DNA from: Amorphophallus konjac
Taxonomy: Eukaryota; Streptophyta; Magnoliopsida; Alismatales; Araceae
Direction of reading: 5' to 3'
Length of the DNA: 64,000 nt
NCBI GenBank assembly: GCA_022559845.1
Contig: CM040117.1
Coordinates: 14,532,856-14,596,855, forward strand
A program made the translations under genes and the position numbers. Of the stretch, positions 32,722 through 45,214 are shown one piece after another. The first letter of the stretch is position 1. Every line of letters starts with the position of its first letter. The notes beneath the pieces are model-generated. The model had not been told where the DNA came from, searched no databases, and saw only the letters and a list, made by a program, of their open reading frames with translations.

Positions 32722-35700
32722 TGTGAAGGCGGCTGTGGAAACTCCTGCGGTGACGCATGGTAGAGCTTCATATGCTTGCCGTTGAGAGGAGGAAAGGGAT
32801 TGTCTCCCTTATGGTCAAGGACCGTATAGGCCCCTCCTTCGTAGACCTTCTGGATGACGTAAGGTCCACGCCAATTAGGCTGGAGTTTGCCGATGGACCT
32901 CCCGCGAGAACCTCCTTTTCTTTGACCATGACAAGGTCGCCTTTCTTGAACGCCCTTTGCTTGACCAGCTTATCATAGGCATGTGTCATGCGGGCTTGAT
33001 ACACTTATAGGTGTTTGTAGGCTTTGAGAATTTGACCTTCAAGGTTGGACAACTCTTCAAGCCTCCTTTCCACCTCAGATTGGTCTTGGCCAGGCAATCC
33101 GGTGTGCACAGCAACACGGTAAGATGCTAGCTCGATCTCCACAGGGATCACTGCTTCAGCTCCGTAGACCAGAGAGAATGGGGAACAACCCGTGGGGGTT
33201 TTGTAAATAGTCCGGTAGGCCCATAGGGCTTCGTGGACCTTCTCGCCCCAATCCCGCTTGCGGCCACCTACTATCTTAGATAGCAGCTTGCAGAGGGTTT
33301 TGTTGAAGGCCTCGGCTAACCCATTGGCCTGGGGATTGTAGACCGACGACGCTCTCCAGTCAATATGGAACTTGGCCGCCAGAGCATAAACAGTCTTATT
33401 TTTGAATGGCGTGCCATTATCGGATATAATCCGACTGGGGGTGCCGAATCTGTATATGATATAGTGCCGCACAAAACGAGCAACTATCTCCCCTGTAACT
33501 TCCCGTAGTGGAACGGCTTCCGCCCATCTGGAGAAGTAATCGGTGGCAGCGAGTATGAACTTGTGCCCCTGGGACGATGGTGGGAATGGTCCCACAATAT
33601 CCATACCCCACTCTGCAAATGGCCAAGTAGGCGCTGTTGGATGGAGCGGGTTAGGTGGCCGCCGAGGGACTGGGCCGAATGCTTGGCATTGGTGACATGT
33701 ACGAGCGTATTGATTGTGATCTTTGTACATGGTGGGCCAGTAGAACCCTTTGAGCTTGATGCTATTTTTCATCTTAGCTCCTGCCTGGTGAGCTCCACAC
33801 AATCTGGAGTGGACCTCGTGCATGACGGTCTTTGCTTCCTTGGGCGAAAGGCACCGCAGGAGGACCGATCGGTCTTTTTCATGGACGAGCCTGAAGAGCA
33901 GACCGTCAATCAGCTGGTAGGATGTCGCCTTGCGTAGCAGTTGTACGCTCTGAGCCCGATCAGGAGGGAGCCAGCCGTTTTTTATTTTTATAATTGGCTC
34001 GCGCCAATCTCCTTCTTCGGGAGCATTCTCCTCTTGAATGTTGTCGACCTCATAAACAGTGAGGCCGGATTCCTCGTCGAGCACACTTGGCATGAGCCTT
34101 CGGTGTCTAACAGTAATATTTAATTCTCCCTCAGGCGGGAGTTTTAGGGCTGCTGCCAACTTTGCAAGAGCATCAGCCTGGGAGTTGCTGCCTCTGGGGA
34201 CATGGCCTATTTCAAATAGGTAGAATTTTTCCTTGGGCCTCATGACGGCTGCATGATAGGGGACGAGCTCCTTCTTTCGGACATCATAGACGCCCAGTAC
34301 TTGTCGGATGACGAGCTGAGAATCCCCGTACACTTTGATGCACTTGATGTCCATCTCCAGTGCCAGTTGAAGCCCAATGATTAGCGCTTCATACTCCGCC
34401 TCATTATTAGTCAGCGACTTCATGAGAGCACACGAGTTGTGGAGGATGCCGCCTTGTGGAGATACAAAGACTACCCCCGCGCCTGAGACATAGTCTGTAA
34501 GGCCGCCGGCCCTTTTGATTGTCCGAGAGGCACCATCAAAATATAACTCCCAATGTGGGAGATCAAGGGTGAGGACGTCTGGCTCCATCTGTGGTGGGAC
34601 TTTTTCAGAATGCTCCCCAATGGCTTGAGAAGGCACCAACACCTCTTCATCGGGCAGCTCGAAGTTGAGTGGCAAATCTTCCGGCACAGGGTGCGCTGCT
34701 AAAAACTCCGCCATCCCTTGTCCCTTGATCGCCTTGCGTGGGACGAAGGTGATGTCGAACTCCACGAGGATAAGTGCCCATTTACCAAGCCTACCAGAAA
34801 GGACAGGCTGGCTGAGGAGAAATTTGAGTGGGTCACATTTTGAGATGAGCTCCACCCGGTGGGCTAGAAGGTAATGCCTCAGCTTCTTGACAGCAAACAC
34901 CAGAGCTAGGCACACCTTTTCCATGGGGGCGTATCGGTGCTCAGGCCCGATCAGCTTCCGACTGAGGTAGTACAGCGGCTGCTCCTTGCCCTCTTCATTA
35001 ATCTGGGCTAGGAGAGCTCCCAAAGAGGCATCCATGGCAGCAATATATAAGATAAGGGGCTTCCCTCTGACAGGTGTCCCTAAGACAGGAGGAGTCAACA
35101 GATATTCCTTGATTTGCTCGAAGGCCTTCTGACAGTCTTCGTCCCATATAAAGGGTGCCCCTTTCTTCATCAGTCTGCCGAAAGGTAGGCATCTTCCCGA
35201 GAGGTTAGAAATAAACCGCCTAATATAGGCGAGTCTTCCTTGAAGAGATCTGAGCTCTGTCAAGTTCTTGGGCGGAGGTAGTCCTCTTATAGCCTTGATT
35301 TTGTCAGGGTCGATTTCTATGCCCCGGTACCTGACGATGAAGCCAAGGAACTTGCCGCTGGAGACGCCGAAGGCGCACTTCATCGGGTTCATCTTGAGTT
35401 GAAATTGTCGAAGCCTTTCAAAGACTCGACGCAAGTCAGCTAAGTGATCCTCCCGCTTCTTTGTATTGACGACCAGATCATCGACATAGCACTCGACAAG
35501 GTCATGTAGCATCTCGTCGAAGATCTTGGTCATTGCCCTTTCGTAGGTTGCGCCGGCATTCTTCAGACCGAACGGCATCCTTTTGTAGTTGAAGATCCCC
35601 TTAGGAGACCGGAAAGCCGTGTGGTCTTTGTCTTTGACGGCCATGCGGATTTGATTACAGCCCGACGATCCATCCATGAAAGACAAGGCTTCATGACCAG

Positions 35701-38700
35701 TGGTCATATCAACCATTGTCTCAGTGATTGGGACAGGGAAGTCGTCCTTTGGGCATGCCTTATTCAAATCCCTAAAGTCGATGCAGACTCGGACTTGGCC
35801 GTTCTTCTTCTTGACAGGGACTATATTGGCGAGCCACACGGGATACATGCAAGGCTCTATGAAGTCCACATTGAACATTTTGTCAACCTCAGCATTGACC
35901 TTCAGCTCCAGCTCGTGGCGCATACGCCTTTGAGCTTACTTGACTGGCTTGACTGTTGAAAGTATTGCCAGCTCATGCTCAGCCACAGAAGGGTCGAGCC
36001 TGGGCATTTCTTTGTAAGTCCAGGCGAAACAATCCCTGAACTCTTCTAAAAGCGGTCGATACGACTACCTTTCTTCCTCGCTGAGGAGAGCACTTATGAA
36101 GGTGGGACGATGGTCATTTTTGCTTCCAAGATTAATTTCAATCAACTCGTCCACAGTTGCTTGACCACCGTCTTCAAGCTCCGGTGGGGCTGGTTGGAGG
36201 TCGACGAAGTCTCCCTCATCATCAGTGTTGGCTTCATAGACATCAAATTCTTCGAAGCGCTCTTGCTCGTGGCTTGAAGTCGAAGGACTGGTTTCATCAT
36301 GTTGATGGTTAGCAGGCTGAGCTGCTCCTTCCTCTGAGGGGTGGTCGTTGTCGACTCCTGATGAAGGTGATGGTGTCGTAGACACATCAACGGACTCCCT
36401 TACAGAGTCATCAATCCTAGGCTCAGCTTCTGCTTGCCTGTGATGGAGAGGTAGCAGTCCTATGGTGTTGACTGCAAAGTGGACCTCAAAGTCCGTCTCC
36501 TGGTCATAGCTAAGGCCCCTTGTATCTTTGCGAGAGAAAGGAGGTTGCCCGCAGACCTGTAGAGGGTTCCACAACTGATGGAAGTATGCCGCTCGCGCGG
36601 GGTCCAGAGTTTGCGGGATGTGCTGCTTTTTGCACATTTCCCTAATGTATTTCGGCATATCGTCCATCTCCTGGACTGGCTCTGGCACCACATCAGCGGG
36701 AGTATCCCAGCCGAAATTGTCTTCAGGAGGGTACGGTGGGACTAAATCACCTTTGTCCCTCTTGCCTTTGTTGCGTCTCCTTCTCCGTTGGTAGGAGACT
36801 ATAAAGGTCTTCAATTGTTCCACCTCCTGTTCTTCCCATTGGGACAAGAGTTGAAGGCACTTAGGCGGTAAGGAGATACTCCCATCAATGACCCGGCTGA
36901 TGAGGTTGGCTTCAAAGTCAACACTTCGCCTTTCTGGTTGAGTTGGCTTGGAGGCGGCACTGAGACTCAGCTTGTGCAGCTTTACCATGTCTTGGTTGAC
37001 AGTGAAGAGTTGCCCTTCTTTAACTTCAGGGTCCACCTTTTGCTTCCCTTTGTCTTTTAAAGACTCGGGGATTGTTAAAGTGGGCTTCCCAAAATATAGT
37101 GAAGCATCGGCTAGATGGCACTCATTGGGGTGGAACGGGGCCTGGTCTGTGAAGACCGTATGTTGCTCCCCTTCCTTGGCATATTTAATGCACTGATGCA
37201 TAGTTGAAGGAACAACCCAGTTCTCATGAAGCCAGGGTCTTCCAAGCAGCATCTTGTAAGATGTATCAGAGTTGATGATATAAAATGTCGCTTGGGTGAT
37301 AGAATCGCCCAAGGCAAGCTTGACTACAACTCGACCAAGCGCTTCCTCGGAACCCTGATTGAATCCCGAGATCTTGACATCGGTCACCTTTTGCAAATAA
37401 GGTGCCAAGTATAGAGACTTGAAAGTCTTCAAAGGCATGATGTTGACGGCTGCTCCGGCGTCAACCAAAATGCGATTCACGTCATGCCCATTAATTGTCC
37501 CCCGCATATATAAGGGGCGATTATGACACGGGGAGGACAGCAACATGTCTTTGTCCGTAAAGGAGATGTTGGCTGTGAGTGCTTCATATGCCTGGGCTTG
37601 CAACTCTGCAACATGGGCTTCATATGCCTCTGGATCTTGAAGTATCTTGACAAGAGCCTCTCTGAGGTCTTTGCTCCAGGCAATGGCTTCCCAAATAGTG
37701 ACATTTGTTGGGAACCGCTTCATATGATGAATGATTTTGCGGTCCGCCCGAGCACGGGTCTTGTCAAATGGCGGGATGATCTCCGCCAGGGTCTTCGACG
37801 TCTGGCGAGGCTTCTCTCGCTTAAAAGGGCGCTCCTCTGTATTCTGGCCTTCCGTATCTTCTTGGAACAGCGGAGCCAAAGATTCTTCTGGAGGTGGCAA
37901 AGGCCCATCATGCTGGTCTTCATTAGAAGGACCGGCCTGGCTCGCAGGCTCGACCTTGTTGGAGGGGCCGGCCTGCTCTGACGCCTTCTCGCACTTTGGC
38001 GACTTGGCTGGCTCCTCTTCTTCATCAGAGGATGTGATTGTGAAAGGGACACCACCCGGCTTAGCCGTTGAGGTGAGGCATGAACCCTCTGAGGAGCTGA
38101 GGATGAAAGGGATTCCCCAAACTTGGGTTTCCGGGACAAGACCCGGCTTCTCCCCTCTGAATATTATGACCCGGTCAGGAGCCAGGGGACCTTCACGTCC
38201 ACGTCCTCGGCCACGACCTCGGCCACGTCCCCGGCCATTTCTTGCCGAGCGGCGCTGATATGTCGCCATAGGAGCCTGCCCTCCAGTGCTATCAGCTGTA
38301 GAACAGTAAATATTGTCGGGCGGCGGGATCGCCACCATGTTGCAGGAGAGCTCTTGCAGCATTTCCTCGAGCATCTCGACAATGAGCTCCTCATCTTTAT
38401 AGAATAAGGAGAGCTCCTCTGGGATTGGGAAGTCTTCACCCTTTTCAAGGCGGTGGGCCATTTCCCGGAGCCATTGCAGAAGACGGGCTTTGCGTCCAAG
38501 TTTGTCCCAGGGAATATATTCGTCTAGAGTGACGACCCTGGTGGGATGAGGGGGAGTGTACTCCTCCAGCTCATCTATGAGCTTTTGAAGTCTTTGTAGA
38601 GGAGTTGGCTCCTTAGGAGCCTTCATAGCAGCGGCTTGCTCGGCTTGCTTCTTCAATCTCCTCTTCAAATTCTTCCTACGGTTCTTCTCTTGTTTCTTTT

Positions 38701-41700
38701 GGCGTGCTGCCTCTTGAGAAGAGAGAGGAGTTTGCTTCGGCAGTGGGACTCGCTTGCCCCCAGGATTTTGCTTTTTGCTCCGGCCTGGCTCCTTAGGAGC
38801 TTTAATGCCACGACTTTTTCTGGGGGCAACCTTGATCCAATTAACTTCCTCCGGCTGAGCTTGGAAGGTGGCATTGATTGCCTGAGCGATTATTTCAGGA
38901 GGTAACTCCTGAACTCTGCCTGTCCACAGTGGAGCCTCTGGGGGCTTTGTAGTTCCACCGACTTTGCTTGGGCTGGTGGCTGGGCTTGCTTGAGCTGCTG
39001 AGGTCTTTCTACAATTGGCGGTTGCGCCAGCTTGACAGAAGCTTTCACTAGGGCCTTCGCGGGCTCAAGAGGTCGAGTCCCCTCCACGACTAACAGCCTT
39101 GCTGACTGGGCAGGAGCTTTAGCTGAAGGTTCTGACGCCTTGGCTTTGCCTTTATTGTCTGGCCGAGAGTTCTCTCTTATGACGATGCCAGGCTGACTGA
39201 ACCTTGGACGGACCTTGGAACTCTCTCCCACAGCTTGGCATCTTGGGTTCTGGACCTTAGGCCCTTTATAGGTGGCCGTGCCCTTGGTGAGTAATGGAAA
39301 TTCATCATTTTCCGTAGGCTCACTTGGTCGGGCTAATCGGGAGAAAGCTTCAGTTCCTCGCCGGGCCTGCTGGAGAGTCTCTCTGGCGGCCTCTGCAAGA
39401 CGCAACCTTGTCATGGAGTTCCCCTGAGTATCGACAACCCCTCTCTGGATGAAGGCTTCAATAAAGTCTTGAACCTCTGGGCATTGCCGAGTGGGGTGAG
39501 ACACCCTTGCATGATACTTGCAATAGCGGGGGTGACTCTTGGTCGTCTCATTGTAATAAGACGGTGGGTCATGTGTCAGCACCCAGCCATCCTCTAGAAG
39601 TTTATCAAAAATCTTCTCAGTGTCTTCCTTAGGAAAAGAACACTGATGAGATGGTCGCCACCCTGGATACCATAGTGTGGACTTGGGCGATTGGGAACTG
39701 GCTCCCTGGGAACTGACTCCCTCCTCCTGCGGCTCGGGGAACTGGAAGATTGCCGAGGCATGTATGACGTTGACGGAGAAGTGAAGGCTCTCCCGTGCAT
39801 GCGACTGCGGCGGATCGACCAGGAATTCACCCATGTTGACCTTCCCCCGCCTGATTAAGTCCTCGGCGAGGTCCTTGAACGGCTCACAGTTGTGGATAAT
39901 ATGGCCAACAATTTCATGATATGGGCAATAGCCCTGGTGAAAAGCAGCACCTGGCGTCTGCTCCACGGGTGACGGGCTAATCAATCCCGCCCGCTGACAT
40001 GCGAAGAAGATATTGGGAGTTTTCTCCAAAGGGAAGGAGTATAACTTCTCTGGGAGCTCAACTTGAAGTGGAGCCTCCACGTCTTCCGGTGAGTCCTCCT
40101 CGTCTTCAGATGAATCCGAGGACTCTTCAGAGAGCCAACCCCTGAGCGGGGCCCGACCCGTGGGTGATACACCCGCCTCCCGTATGTGGGCCGGAGCTAA
40201 CCCCCTGGCAAATGGGCCAAAAGGGAAAGTGGACAACTGCTAATCAATGCTTTCCAGGAACTGCAGCAGGCGCCTCTGTTCTCGTCGCAGTTGCCGGACT
40301 TCCCCTCGGATCTTCCGGATGGTCCTCCGCAGCGCTAAACATTCTGGGAATGGAGGAGGAGTGGCTCTGGGACCACCATTGGGCTGTCGACTTGAGGGCC
40401 CGGCTTCGGAGGCATTGGAGCTTGAAGCCATCGCCACCATATGGACCACGTTAGCCGACCGGTTCGATCGACTCCAGTGATGAGGCTGAGGTGGGTCGAC
40501 TACGTGGCCCAACATATTTACCAAACCCTTTTGAATGAGCTCTTCCGCTATGTTCTTGAAAATATAGCAATCGCCGATGGTGTGACCCAACCTTCAGTGA
40601 TACATACAATAGGTAGGATCCTCTGTCTTGTCCACCTCTGAGGGCTTCCGCGGATCTGGCAGGGTGATGAGCTACTCTTTCATGCATAGATCAAAGAGCA
40701 TTTTAGTATGCTCTTTCCTGAAGGAATACGGCGTCTTCATGTTCTCCGCCAACCGAGATGCACTTGCCTTGGCATCAGGCTTCTTGCCATTGCCTTTAGA
40801 CTTTCCTTCCCCTTTATCTCCATTCGTCGGGGAGAAGTCAACGGCATTTACCTCCTTGCCGCTAGCCAGACGGTCTTTGGAGGATTTGCCTTTGGCAGAA
40901 GCTTGTGTAGGGTGGTCGGTAAAGAACATCTCAATTTCCGCCACCACTGTATTCAACTGGTCAAAGTTTCTGATGTTGAAGCCCAGAAGCTTTTCACTGA
41001 CTTCTGCTGAGAGACCTCTGCCGCAGATGGTGATCGCATCTTCAGGCGTCGGAGGGTTATCGCAGCGCATGCTGACGTCCCTCCATCGCTTGATGAAGTC
41101 CAAGGCCGTTTCACCTTTCTTCTGTCGAAGGGAACAAAGCTCTGCTAAGAAAACTTTGCGTTCGACCATTTGGAAGCGGTCGACAAACTTCTTTTGCATA
41201 TCAGCCCAATCAGATACTGAGTTGGGCTTCAACCTTGAATACCATTGGAAGGCGGTGCCAGTCAAGGACGTGGCGAAATACCGCAGCAAATATGCCTTTT
41301 CCAGGGCTAATTCACCCATGGCCGTCATGTAATAGGCCAGGTGTTCATGCGGAGAGCCCTGCCCGTTGAACTTCTGAAGTTTCGGGGCCTTCGGGCAATC
41401 TGGTGGAAGCTTCTTGAATTGATGATGCAGGGGATATGGCACGCTGTACAAATCAACGGTAGCCACACCCTCGCCATGTTGAGCGAACTTCGCTTCCACG
41501 ATGCGCTCGATCATCTGCTTCTGCGCCATGAGGCTTTCTGCGGCAGGAGTAGCAGACGACCGCGCATTGGCTTCATGCGGCGAGACTTCGAAGTCCACCG
41601 CCAGTGGAAGTCTTGCAGCAGTGGCGGAAGCGTTGGCTACTGCTGGAACGGGAGAAGGCTGCTGATCCGCTCCAGCCGGTGCCGCCTGAGGTGGGGCATG

Positions 41701-43249
41701 AACCTCCTTTTCGCGCAAGAGGGACTATAGCAGGTTCTTGAGCTCTAGGTTCTCTCGTCGAAGCTCGTCCAATGTGGGGGCCCGTGGCTCTTCCCCCAAC
41801 TCTTCTTCGTGTCGGGAGTGACCATCCCCATCAATACTGTGGACGTCTTCCTAATGCTCTTCTTGCCGTGCCGGCTCAGGCTGAGATGTACCGACGGCCG
41901 GCGCCTGCTGTGTTTGTGCAAGAATCCGGGAGACCGGCCTTGACCTTCTTAAATATTGGATGGGTTGGTCAAGCTCTCCCGAGGTGTTCTCGGGTTGTTT
42001 GTCGCCAGAGGTGGCGTAACAGGTGAATACTTTGACGGTGTCATCGGTCACCTGGACCACCCACTTTTTCTTGGGCGGTTGTCGCTCCGGCTTGGGCAGC
42101 CTCCCAAGTCTGTCGAAAACAAACACTATGGATGTGGCTGCTTTAGGTGAGCGATCCTCCTCCGTGTGTGTAGAACTAGCCCACGGGGAGGTCGGTCGCA
42201 CTTTCTTGCCGGTTCCTCGGTGCTTTTGTCCTCATAGGGGTTGAGATGTAAATCTCGCAGACGTCGAGGCCTCAGTGCTTGGCGGACTACGCATCCGCTG
42301 AAGCTCTGACATACGGAAGGGCTCCTCCGCCCTCGTGCGCCTTATAATTTGAGCCTCTTCCTTGGTGACCAAAATTTTCTTCAATTGGAGGCGGCGCTCC
42401 TCCACTGGGTTGCCCCTTATCTTAGACCAGGGAGCTCGAGGCTTGGGTCGCCGTAAGGGACCCTGAGTTGCCACCGGTACGGCAGGCTTCTTCTTCTTCG
42501 CTCCGTCCCCCCAAACTTGCCGGAGGAGCTCAAAGCGGTTGGAGGTAGGAATGGTCGGGACATGACGATCCCTAGGCAAGATCGGCTCGCCTCCATCGAG
42601 CCGGATGCGGATGTCTCCGACAATCACTGTCTTGCCGGAGCGAGAAACAGCCGCTTCGGGCCTTGCACCCTTGCGGCTACGACGTTGCCCCCATTGGGCA
42701 GGGGCGGCGGCGTTAGCACCCGCCATAGGCATGGCGTCATCCTGACGGCGGCGGCGTTGCCCCCGTTGAGCATGAGCAACACCAGCAGTGATTTGATTGA
42801 CCGAGAAGACTCGGCCAACAGCTAGGGCAGAAGGCCTGACACCTTCGGCCGTTGACGAAGCAGCCAATGGAGCTCGGATGGTTGTTGGGATGAAGGGCTT
42901 GACACCCTTAACAGTTGAAGAATTGACCAGAGGGACCCGGCCAGTTGATGTAACAGGGGGTCTGACACCCTCAGAAGCTGGCTTGTTGGCCGAACGGACT
43001 CGACTAATTGTTGAAGCCGCGGGCCTGGCACCCCCGATGGCTGGCTTGTTGACCGGGCGAACCCGGCCGGCTATTGCGGAGGGCTTGCCGCCCTCAATAG
43101 TTGGCTTGTGGACCGGACTGACCCGGCCAGCTGATGGGGCCGAGGGCCTGACGCCCCCGACAGTTGTCTTGTTGACCGGGCGGATCCGATCAGCTGAAGC
43201 AGAAGGCCTGACACCCTCAGAACCTTGTAAAAGGTTTAAAGACTTTCTT
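32722..43249 (-). pseudogene. gag-pol: gag-pol of TE-C (many stops)
   Basis: It has the same domain order as TE-B. Gag repeats lie at about 43240-42800 (seven copies), the gag domain at 41450-40900, and knuckle-like units at 40560-40605, 39887-39931 and 39480-39525. Protease ILVDAGAAVNIMP is at 37436-37475, RT YVDDLVV at 35468-35489, the second RNase H near 34500-34550 and integrase at 33000-33840. Nine stops are inferred as C-to-T changes of CAG, CAA or CGN codons: 42232, 41851, 41725, 40672, 40594, 40240, 36065, 35936 and 33005. One-base losses near 38908 and 32900 shift the frame. Apart from these, gag and pol are one frame. The gag start and leader are deleted near 43220. Confidence 0.88.
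33005..35935 (-). pseudogene. pol: RT-RNase H-integrase block of TE-C, longest surviving stretch
   Basis: About 975 codons are open between the stops at 35936 and 33005. They cover RT (DFRDLNKACPKDDFPVP, YVDDLVVNTK), RNase H (LILYIAAMDASLGALL), second RNase H (WELYFDGASR), the integrase zinc finger and the full DDE core: WGMDIVGPF, SDNGTPFKNK and NPQANGLAEAFNK. The missing end is the integrase C-terminal tail. This is the best template in the window for the family's pol, though it lacks a start and a protease. Confidence 0.9.
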
Positions 43250-43274
43250 TGACAGAAATAAGAAAGGCGGGAAA

Positions 43275-43293
43275 GGTCCCACCGGGCGTGCCA
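43275..43293 (-). promoter_or_regulatory. Primer binding site of TE-C
   Basis: The minus strand reads TGGCACGCCCGGTGGGACC, three bases inside the LTR start at 43297, the same site as in TE-B. Confidence 0.75.
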
Positions 43294-44589
43294 GTCTGTG
43301 AGACACGGAAAAAATCTAGATCGACTTTTATCGTAGATAAAAGGTAGATTTTCGTTCTTTTTGAAAAGAAACATCCCCCCTATCTGAGTAGAGGGTGATC
43401 CCGTGTGTGCGCGTCGTATCAGACGATTTGGGTTCGAGTGCTGGACCTTTCCCCACTGACCGGAGTCAGTGTTGATTTACATCGGCCTAACGTCCGAACA
43501 CCTTTGTTTGACTGTCAAAGAAATCTCAAAAGTCTTCTATGGGGGTTCTGATGTTAGGGGGCAAACTCTCTTGGAGGGTTCACAATGCCCGCTCACTCAC
43601 CACCGACCAACAGAAACAACGACTAAGTTAGGGTTTTAACTAAGACCATATTTGGGTAAAACCCTAGGATTTGGGAATATGAAGATGATTTTTGGGAAGC
43701 CATAGGCATAATTGAAGTCACGGGAGGTTTTCTGGACCCCGAGGATATTTTGGTAATTTTACCAACCCAAGGGTATTTTGATAATTTTCCCAGACTAGGG
43801 GCACTCCGGTAATTTTTGGGCTGAAGCAGAGGTAGGGCCAGGTTCCTGACTCCCCAAGGCACTGAGGCTCTTTCTGGAGGGTTTTAAGGGCTCTGAGGCC
43901 ATTTCTGGGTCAAAAGGGTAGTTCGGTAATTTTACCACCCCCTATGCAGACTTAGGTTTGAGGTGGTACCCAGGTGTCGGACTGCGCTAACAACGTTTCC
44001 GGACCAAAAGAATGACAAGGGGCTTCGTAGAAGACACAAAATGTCAATTTGGTCAAAGGAAGGGTTTATATGTAATTTTGACAAGTCGGGGGTTTTCTTG
44101 TAATTTTCCCCAGTCAATGCATAAAGAAGACATATGAAGTCATAGATTGCATTTATGGCCCAAATGGGTACAAGGGTTGTCGGCGAGTTGTCGACTGTAC
44201 AAAGATCCGCACCAACGCGGGAAGTAGGGGCGTAGCCCGAATTACAAAAGATTGCAGGGTATAACTGCAAATTACAGGACTTTTGTCTCTTACGGTCCAG
44301 GGGAGGACATTTTTGTAATTCCGTCATTATAGGGACAGAACCACATAACTTAGTCGTCCCGGGACGTAAAGACTTACAAACATGGCCCGCTGAGGGACGT
44401 AGTTACAACCATGGCCCACTGAGGGGGATAAACGTAAATATACCCCGTAGGGGCATAAATACAAGACCCAGGGACTTACCCCACACGGGTCGAAACAAAT
44501 GAACAAACTCCTCCGGATGCTTGGTGTCTTCGTAGGTTGTAGACGTCGATGTCCCTGTGTATCTTCTCCTTCACTTGGACCCTTAGGGT

Positions 44590-44599
44590 CTATTTATAG
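44590..44599 (-). promoter_or_regulatory. TATA box in TE-C 5' LTR
   Basis: The minus strand reads CTATAAATAG followed by GACCCTAAGG, the same core as in TE-B. Confidence 0.75.
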
Positions 44600-44765
44600 A
44601 AGGCGGGAGGGCCCAGAGTGGTCAAATGAACAAAATTGCCCCGATTCTGTCAAGGTAGGGTGGCAAAAAGCCATTTTGACCCCTCTGGCCACCAAAAAGG
44701 GCCAAATGACCCCTCTGAGAGGGCCAAATCCCTCCTTTTTTTATTTGAACACCGGAGAGAGAGGG

Positions 44766-44975
44766 GGGGTCGCGCGACCCCTCTAGGAAGCCAACGGGGT
44801 CGCGCGACCCCTCTGGGATGCCAAAGGGGTAGCGCGACCCCGCCAGTCCACAGCGGGGTCGCGCGACCCCTCTGGGATGCAAAAGGGGTCGCGCGACCCC
44901 GCCAGATGCCAGCGGGGTCGCGCGGCCCCGCTGGGATGCCAGCGGGGTCGCGCGACCCCGCCAGGTGGCTGGCGG
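44766..44975. repeat. 30-bp palindromic CpG repeats in TE-C U3
   Basis: About seven units at 30-bp spacing centre on the perfect 16-bp palindrome GGGGTCGCGCGACCCC, with CTCTGGGATGCCA or GCCAGATGCCAG between. They lie upstream of the TATA box in transcriptional sense, in the position of the different GC-rich repeats of TE-B. Confidence 0.9.
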
Positions 44976-45214
44976 GGTGGCCGCGGCCCCCTCTCGCGTC
45001 CGGGAGGGGTCGTTTGACCCTCGAGCATGCGTTTTGGCCCCTCTTTGCGCCGTTTTGCTCCGTTTTTTGTCAACCTGAGTTGAGAAGAAGCCGTGGTGGC
45101 GCTGTGTGGGGAGGAATCTTCGCGCCTGTCCGTGCCGTATGATACACTTGCTCGGCCGCTTTGACAGGCGTGCAGGCATGTCTTCCTCTTAACTTCCATT
45201 GCCGCGATGCCACT

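Larger units (their letters stand above)
43297..45214 (-). repeat. 5' LTR of TE-C (main part)
   Basis: It begins TGTGAGACACGG at 43297 and aligns with the TE-B LTR through R-U5 to the TATA region (44590-44599), then diverges in U3. If TE-F and one copy of cact are removed, the end reads GCCACTCACA (up to 46667), giving matched TGTGAG/CTCACA termini and a next flank of tccct. That right end is inferred. The 3' partner LTR is outside the window. Confidence 0.7.
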
